This document shows, piece after piece, positions 41,020 through 45,704 of a stretch of 45,704 nt of DNA. The notes under the pieces were generated by a model. The model was not told where the DNA came from, ran no database searches, and saw only the letters and a list, made by a program, of their open reading frames with translations. Every line of letters starts with the position of its first letter. Position 1 is the first letter of the stretch. Source of the stretch: Chloroflexota bacterium (GTDB taxonomy: Bacteria > Chloroflexota > Anaerolineae > Promineifilales > Promineifilaceae); assembly GCA_018004935.1 (NCBI GenBank), contig JAGNBF010000061.1:1-45704 (forward strand), read 5' to 3'. A program made the translations under genes and the position numbers.

Positions 41020-42627
41020 ATGAACCGCTCTCTCTTATTGATTGTTGCCCTGATATTACTTCTGTTAGTGGGCTGTTCCGGAGAAAAAACGGCCGAAGTC
41101 GCGGCCGCGACTACTCCTACCAGCAATGAGTCCACCACCAGCGGGGACACCGACTCAACCGCCCGCCCCACCGGCTGGAGCGAAGCCAGCCACAGCAACA
41201 ACGCCGACCCCAATTATGAGGTCGTCTTCCCTGAAGATAAAGTCAACCAGATCACCATCACCATTGACCCCGATAGTTACGCCGCCATGCAGGCCGATAT
41301 GACCGAATTGTTGGGCGAACCGGGAAACCGCCAAGGCCCTGGCGGTTTCGGGGGGCCACCCGCTGGGGGGCAATTCAACCCCGCCGGGGGGCAACCACCC
41401 GCCGAAGGGCAATTTGTACCCGGTAACGGCCAACCCCCAGAAGGGTTTAACCCCGGACAAGGGGGACAGGGTGGCCCTGGCGGTTTTGGCGGGGGCGATC
41501 TCATCAGTGAGAACCCCATGTGGGTCACAGCAACCATCTCCTTTGAGGGACAGAGCTGGACGAATGTGGGTGTACGTTACAAAGGCAACTCCTCGTTGAC
41601 CAATGCCTGGAGCAGTGACTCAGAGAAGTTACCGTTTAAGCTGGATTTTGATCAGTTTGAGACCGAATACCCGGAAATTGAAAACCAACGGTTTTATGGG
41701 TTTAAGCAGTTATCGCTGGCCAATGGGTTTGGCGATGCCACCTACATGCGAGAAACAATGGCTTACGATTTGTTAGCAGAAGCCGGACTGACCGCGGCCG
41801 CGACCGCTTTCTACGAAGTCACCCTCGACTACGGTGAAGGGCCAGTCAATCTGGGGCTGTATGTGATGGTTGAAGTCGTGGATGATACGGTTGTGGATCG
41901 CGTCTTTGGCGATGACAGTGGCAACATTTATGAGGGTGACGGCACGGCCGCGAGCCTGGCCGATGGTACATTTGAGCAGATTAGCGACAGCTTCCAGAAA
42001 GAAAACAATGAAGATGAAGCCGATTGGAGCGACATCGAAGAACTTTACACGGTGCTCCACGCGACCAACCGCACGACCGACGCGGCCGCGTGGCGGGCTA
42101 ATCTGGAAGCTGTTTTCGCTGTAGACAGCTTTCTCGAATGGTTAGCCATCAGCACCATCATTCAGCATTGGGACGCTTATGGCTCCATGTCTCACAACTA
42201 TTACCTGTACCATGACCTGGACACCGATCAACTAACCTGGATTTCTTGGGATCATAATCTGATCTTGGGCGCCAATCCCGGTGGCCCCAATGGCAACAAC
42301 AACAACGCTCCCGCCAGTGGGCCAGCCGGGGGCGGAGGGCCAGGTAGTCGCAGTACCACCTTCGACAAAGTGGATGTCAACAACAATTGGCCGCTGATTC
42401 GTTTCCTGCTGGACGATCCGGTTTATATGGAGCAGTATATGGGTTATCTGGCTTCAGCCAGCGAGTTGTTTGATGCCGAGGCACTGGCGGGGCAATATCA
42501 GGTATGGGCGGAGCTTCTGGCCCCGTATGTTGAGGATCAAACAGCCTTTACGACAGCGGTAGAGCAACTGACAACCATAACCTACGAACGGGACGCGGCC
42601 GCGACCGCCTTCCTCACCACTCGATAA
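41020..42627 (+). CDS. CotH kinase-family lipoprotein
   Basis: 535 aa from ATG 41020, with GAAAGGATGAAG upstream. A lipoprotein signal ends LLLLVGC at C19. Residues about 100-160 are Gly/Pro/Gln-rich (PPAGGQFNPAGGQPPAEGQF and related units) and break the CotH domain near its start. The CotH kinase domain (about 60-535) includes VGVRYKGNSS, LPFKLDFDQ, YMRETMAYDLL, YVMVEVVDDTVVDRVFG and the characteristic WISWDHNLILG, with the metal-binding D in WDHN. CotH proteins phosphorylate spore-coat proteins in Bacillus; here, the role is likely phosphorylation or surface binding outside the cell, with VTC and DUF4956. Two GCGGCCGC octamers encode triple alanines late in the gene. Function inferred. Confidence 0.92.
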   Translation: MNRSLLLIVALILLLLVGCSGEKTAEVAAATTPTSNESTTSGDTDSTARPTGWSEASHSNNADPNYEVVFPEDKVNQITITIDPDSYAAMQADMTELLGEPGNRQGPGGFGGPPAGGQFNPAGGQPPAEGQFVPGNGQPPEGFNPGQGGQGGPGGFGGGDLISENPMWVTATISFEGQSWTNVGVRYKGNSSLTNAWSSDSEKLPFKLDFDQFETEYPEIENQRFYGFKQLSLANGFGDATYMRETMAYDLLAEAGLTAAATAFYEVTLDYGEGPVNLGLYVMVEVVDDTVVDRVFGDDSGNIYEGDGTAASLADGTFEQISDSFQKENNEDEADWSDIEELYTVLHATNRTTDAAAWRANLEAVFAVDSFLEWLAISTIIQHWDAYGSMSHNYYLYHDLDTDQLTWISWDHNLILGANPGGPNGNNNNAPASGPAGGGGPGSRSTTFDKVDVNNNWPLIRFLLDDPVYMEQYMGYLASASELFDAEALAGQYQVWAELLAPYVEDQTAFTTAVEQLTTITYERDAAATAFLTTR

Positions 42628-42635
42628 AGCCAGTC

Positions 42636-42703
42636 AGCCTGTCAGCATTTCAGCACAGATGCTGACTCGCTGACAAGCTGACAAGCTGAAATGCTGACAG
42701 GCT
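42636..42703. terminator. Bidirectional terminator-like hairpin (19-bp stem)
   Basis: 42636-42654 and 42685-42703 are exact reverse complements (AGCCTGTCAGCATTTCAGC), with a 30-nt loop of GCTGACAA-type repeats. It lies between converging CotH and aminotransferase genes and overlaps the stop of the latter. It fits a bidirectional terminator. The same 19/30 geometry occurs at 189-256. Confidence 0.75.
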
Positions 42704-44048
42704 ACAACAACGCCGCCACACTCTCGCGGAACACCCCGGTATGATAATCAATATCTTCCGGGGTGGTGGCGGGGGAGATGAGGGCCATGTTGTGGAACGG
42801 GGTCAGCAAAATACCCCGATTAAGCGCGGCCAGGTGCATGTAATAATCAAGTTCGTGGTCAATCGCGGCCGCGGCCTCACCCCCATTACGCGGCGGCGTC
42901 GCCCGGAACCAATACTCCGCCCGGCAACCCAACTGCTTCACAATCCAGGGCAGGCCAAACTCCGCCATCACCCCTTCCACCCCCGCTACAAACCGATCCG
43001 CCAGGGGAATCGTCTTGTCATAGGCAGACTGAACCAACACATGCTCCAACGTTGCCCGCATTGCCGCCAACGACAGCGCATTCCCGGCCAACGTACCCCC
43101 AATACCCCCCACATCCGCCTCATCCAAAATTGTATGCGCCCGGATGCGATCCGCCACTTCTTGGGTAAACCCATAAACCGCCGTCGGCACGCCCCCCCCA
43201 ATGGGTTTACCAATGGTGAAAAAATCTGGTTGTAGACCATATTTTTGGGTGTAACCGCCAGGGCCAGTGCTGATGGTGTGGGTTTCATCAATGATCAGGA
43301 GTGTGCCAGTGCGCCGGGTAATCTCACGCAACGCATCAAGATACCCGGGATCGGGGTGAATGATGCCGATATTGGTCATCACCGGCTCGGCCAGCACACA
43401 GGCCACGTCACCGGGAGCCAATGCCGCTTCCAGGGCCGGAATATCATTAAACTCCACCACCTTCGTCGTCAAAGCCGGGTTCACCGCCGGGCCGATGTTG
43501 CCAAAACGGGGGCCAACCGTGCCATCTGCCTGCAACGTGGCAAACGCCTCATCCACCGAACCGTGATAGCAGTAGTTGAACACCAGCACTTTGGGGCGTT
43601 GGGTGATTTGCCGGGCCAACCGCAAAACAAAACGGTTGGCATCGGTGGCGGTCAGGGTGACTTGCCAGTAGGGTAGCCCAAAGCGGCGGCTCAACTCCTG
43701 ACTCACCCATAAAGCGTTCTCGGTGGGCAACATGAAGGTCAGTCCGTTTTGGATTTGGGCGGTGATCGCCTCCACAGTGGCCTTGGGGGCGTGCCCGGTC
43801 ATAGCTCCGGTATCTCCCAGGCAGAAATCCAGGTAAGAATGGCCGTCCACGTCGGTGAAACGTGCCCCTCTGGCCTCGGTGACAAAGACGGGAAACTTGC
43901 CCGCCCAGCGAACCATCCAGTTCATGGGCACGCCATCGTGCAGGTGGGCCTTGGCTTGTTGGAACAGACGCCAGGAGCCAGGGTGCGCGGCCGCGAATCG
44001 GCTCTCTTCCTCAGCAATTTGGGTGTGTAAACGGGTGCGGTTAATCAT
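42702..44048 (-). CDS. Class III aminotransferase (GSA aminomutase-like)
   Basis: 448 aa. The PLP-binding pattern of fold-type I class III enzymes is complete: GDTGAMTGHAP early, EPVMTNIGI, the cofactor aspartate in LLIIDETHT (D254), and the Schiff-base lysine K281 in TIGKPIGGG. DGHSYLDFCLGDTGAM and HDGVPMNWM resemble glutamate-1-semialdehyde aminomutases, but the neighbouring polyamine transporter suggests an omega-aminotransferase acting on putrescine, GABA or a related amine. It is downstream of the PotD-like gene, 80 bp away and on the same strand. Exact substrate unknown. The TTGGTGTA repeat hairpin sits between them. Confidence 0.9.
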   Translation of the reverse strand: MINRTRLHTQIAEEESRFAAAHPGSWRLFQQAKAHLHDGVPMNWMVRWAGKFPVFVTEARGARFTDVDGHSYLDFCLGDTGAMTGHAPKATVEAITAQIQNGLTFMLPTENALWVSQELSRRFGLPYWQVTLTATDANRFVLRLARQITQRPKVLVFNYCYHGSVDEAFATLQADGTVGPRFGNIGPAVNPALTTKVVEFNDIPALEAALAPGDVACVLAEPVMTNIGIIHPDPGYLDALREITRRTGTLLIIDETHTISTGPGGYTQKYGLQPDFFTIGKPIGGGVPTAVYGFTQEVADRIRAHTILDEADVGGIGGTLAGNALSLAAMRATLEHVLVQSAYDKTIPLADRFVAGVEGVMAEFGLPWIVKQLGCRAEYWFRATPPRNGGEAAAAIDHELDYYMHLAALNRGILLTPFHNMALISPATTPEDIDYHTGVFRESVAALL

Positions 44049-44128
44049 GGTGGTGTATTAGTGTATTGGTATATTGGTGTATTGGTGATGGCGGCTTCAA
44101 TATACTAATACACCAATACACCAATAAC
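44049..44128. repeat. TTGGTGTA-type hairpin between potD-like and aminotransferase genes
   Basis: TATTGGTGTATTGGTG (44072-44087) and CACCAATACACCAATA (44111-44126) are exact reverse complements with a 23-nt loop. Extra GTGTATTAGTG units stand to the left. It may reduce readthrough into the aminotransferase gene. Confidence 0.75.
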
Positions 44129-45268
44129 TCAATTCCCCTTCACTTCCGTCCAAATCCGGTCATACAGCGGTGTGGTCTCCCCAACATCATCAATACGGTG
44201 GCCCGTAGCAATCACATCAGCTGGTGTATTGGTGATGGGTGACTCAATATAGGCGTTGTACAGATCCGCCTGATTTTCTTTGGCATAATCCAACGCCGCC
44301 TGATTAGGATTGGTATAGGGGAAATCCCGCAACATCAGCCAGAACACATCCCCTTGCAGGTTGTAATTGAGCCAGGCATAAGCCGCGTCCAGATGAGGCG
44401 CATCAGCGGGAATGGCATAGTTGTCCATCCACAAAATCGCCCCTTCGCTGGGGTAAATGTACTGAATAGCCGGGTTTTCCTGCTGGGCCAACAACGCTTC
44501 CGCCGTCCAGGTCATTCCCAAATCCACATCCCCGGCAATCAAAGCTGTTTTGGGACTATCACTATCAAACAACTTAATCCCAGGAACCAATTCAGCCAGT
44601 TTGGCTTTGGCTTCTTCCAGTTCAGCCGGATTCGTCGAGTTGACATCATACCCCAGCGTGAGCAAGGTAAGGCCAATGACAGCACGGGAATCATCCAGGA
44701 ATACCATCCGCCCGGCATATTCGGGTTTCCACAAATCCGCCCAAGATGTCGGCAGGTTTTCGACAGCATCCGTATTGATGACGATAGCATCCGTTCCCGC
44801 CTGATAGGGTAATGTGTATTTGTTGCCCGGATCAAAGCTGAAATCCAGGTAATTGGTATCCAGGTTGCCAAAGTTGGGCAGTTGGCTCATGTCCAACTCC
44901 GTCAGTAACTCCTGCCGAATCATCAGGCTGACGATGTAGTCAGTGGGCTGAACCAGATCATAGCTGGCCCCACCAGCGGAAATTTTGGCGTACATCTCTT
45001 CATTGGATGAATATTCATCCCGGTTGACGGTAACATCATAAACCTGCTCAAAACAATCAATGATGTCTTGAGGAATATATTCCGTCCAGACAAAAAGGTT
45101 TACTTCTTCCGAGGTAAGTTCCATCCGGGGACTAGGTTCTGGGCACTGGAAACCGTTGTCTAAGGTAACGGGGCCATCGCTGTCAGTGGCCTCTTCGCCA
45201 CCACCACCGCAGGCAACCAGCAACAGGCCCAATATCAGAATACAGGTAAGGGTAAACCATCGTTTCAT
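44129..45268 (-). CDS. Polyamine ABC transporter substrate-binding lipoprotein (PotD/PotF-like)
   Basis: 379 aa with AAGGAG before the ATG. A lipoprotein signal ends LLLVAC at C20, followed by a Gly-rich spacer. The mature part has NLFVWTEYIPQDIIDCFEQVYDVTVNRDEYSSNEEM-type sequence (quoted by VWTEYIPQ and YSSNEEM), GASYDLVQPTDYIV, LPYQAGTDAIVIN and PTSWADLWKPEYAGRM, all typical of spermidine/putrescine-binding proteins. It captures polyamine outside the membrane and delivers it to the permease, of which the end lies upstream. The aminotransferase downstream may use the imported amine. No octamer GCGGCCGC is in this gene. Confidence 0.93.
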   Translation of the reverse strand: MKRWFTLTCILILGLLLVACGGGGEEATDSDGPVTLDNGFQCPEPSPRMELTSEEVNLFVWTEYIPQDIIDCFEQVYDVTVNRDEYSSNEEMYAKISAGGASYDLVQPTDYIVSLMIRQELLTELDMSQLPNFGNLDTNYLDFSFDPGNKYTLPYQAGTDAIVINTDAVENLPTSWADLWKPEYAGRMVFLDDSRAVIGLTLLTLGYDVNSTNPAELEEAKAKLAELVPGIKLFDSDSPKTALIAGDVDLGMTWTAEALLAQQENPAIQYIYPSEGAILWMDNYAIPADAPHLDAAYAWLNYNLQGDVFWLMLRDFPYTNPNQAALDYAKENQADLYNAYIESPITNTPADVIATGHRIDDVGETTPLYDRIWTEVKGN

Positions 45269-45580
45269 CTTTCTTCTCCTTCAAAATGGATTTGTAGGCC
45301 GATTTGGCAAACGGGGTGTGTTTCCTTTCGGTTGAGTCGTAGGGGCGGGGCAACCGGGGGAAATATTGACTGATCACCCCAACGTGTTCTCCCGGTTGCC
45401 TCGCCCACCTGCCCCACCAAGGCCTTGTCTGCTACCAGGGTGAGTCAGGTGGGAGATGAGGCCAGGGTGAAAAGATGAGGCCAACCCCACCTGTCCCACC
45501 CCTACCCATTGTGACAATTGAGCATAGCTGTTATTCAACTCATTGGAAACACACCCTTTGGCAAATCGTCCTACAATAGA
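45269..45580. repeat. Spacer with dispersed repeats
   Basis: Holds half-sites of the GTAGGxCGATTTGGxAAA hairpin at 45292-45312 and 45555-45575 in opposite sense, bounding a GGGGCGGGGCAACC...GGTTGCCTCGCC region (about 45340-45405) and GGTGGGAGATGAGGCC repeats similar to 18560-18700. No gene is visible; the permease-to-binding-protein transcript must cross it. Confidence 0.65.
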
Positions 45581-45703
45581 CTAAGCGGAGCGCCGTTCTA
45601 GCCGTTGCGAGACGAATAGGGCCAGCAATACTACCGTGATCCAGACGGTAGAGAGGGCGTTTACTTCTGGGGTGATGATGCGGCGCAACAGGCCATAAAC
45701 GTA
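45581..45703 (-). CDS. ABC transporter permease, PotC-like (C-terminal end only)
   Basis: The gene enters from beyond the right edge; 40 residues remain, YVYGLLRRIITPEVNALSTV then WITVVLLALFVSQRLERRSA, and a stop. RIITPEVNALSTVW is typical of the last periplasmic loop of PotC-type permeases of polyamine ABC transporters, with one membrane helix and a basic tail. It is upstream of the PotD-like gene on the same strand, as expected in a pot operon. Only the end is visible, so the assignment leans on the neighbour. Confidence 0.85.
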   Translation of the reverse strand, partial: YVYGLLRRIITPEVNALSTVWITVVLLALFVSQRLERRSA

Positions 45704-45704
45704 A

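Noticed and set aside
44205-44235. TGGTGTATTGGTGATGGG inside the PotD-like gene as an inserted short-period repeat
   Set aside because: It is in frame and encodes a reasonable part of the protein (ITNTPADV), so it may be chance; too short to call.

Overview
The window looks like chromosomal DNA of a free-living, probably filamentous bacterium, most likely Chloroflexota (Anaerolineae, Caldilineae or Ardenticatenia type). The reasons are moderate to high G+C, several secreted or membrane proteins with Thr/Pro linkers, two giant serine/threonine kinases with WD40 propellers, xisH/xisI genes (otherwise typical of Cyanobacteria), a VTC/DUF4956/CotH cluster, and intergenic regions packed with dispersed repeats. 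The phylum is inferred from gene style only. No rRNA, tRNA or CRISPR array was seen.

Layout. 1-2280: end of a MacB/FtsX-type ABC permease, then an OmpR-type response regulator and its histidine kinase. 2281-4095: a small accessory block (xisI, xisH, a duplicated fragment of the kinase 3' end, and an overlapping pair of an AF2212-like protein and a C39-like protein). 4309-6661: a short-chain dehydrogenase and a UMF1-type MFS transporter. 6876-8689: an IS110-family element whose leader may encode a bridge RNA. 8818-13174: a zinc alcohol dehydrogenase-like enzyme, an acetolactate-synthase-like ThDP enzyme, a 115-bp tandem repeat, and a TetR regulator with its probable operator. 13633-18488: an anchored C39-like/TPR protein, an FAD amine oxidase-like gene overlapping an EamA transporter, and exonuclease III. 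18840-26196: a phosphatase-like protein and two kinase-WD40 proteins on one strand. 26601-31211: DUF427, an NmrA-like protein, a membrane MutS-like ATPase and an SdpI-like protein. 32320-35709: a secreted M36 metalloprotease. 35998-39019: a promoter, a Leu-rich 25-codon reading frame, two hairpin terminators and leuS. 39422-42627: polyphosphate-type VTC protein, DUF4956 and CotH lipoprotein. 42702-45703: class III aminotransferase, PotD-like binding protein and the end of a PotC-like permease, all read leftward.

Two signals stand out. First, the palindrome GCGGCCGC occurs about 80 times, in genes, spacers and terminator stems, against about 2 expected by composition. It is absent from the IS element. 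This resembles the HIP1 octamer of Cyanobacteria but has a different sequence. Second, leuS is preceded by what looks like a leader-peptide attenuator: promoter, ribosome-binding site, a peptide with 7 Leu in 25 residues using only TTG and CTT codons, an alternative pairing segment and an intrinsic terminator.

Most intergenic space is a mosaic of repeats: a 34-nt palindrome family, a perfect 98-bp inverted pair, 87-bp elements with 11-bp terminal inverted repeats, short-period repeats folded into long hairpins, and longer families shared between distant spacers. Coordinates were read by eye. Where an upstream start was possible I chose the one supported by a Shine-Dalgarno match or family length.
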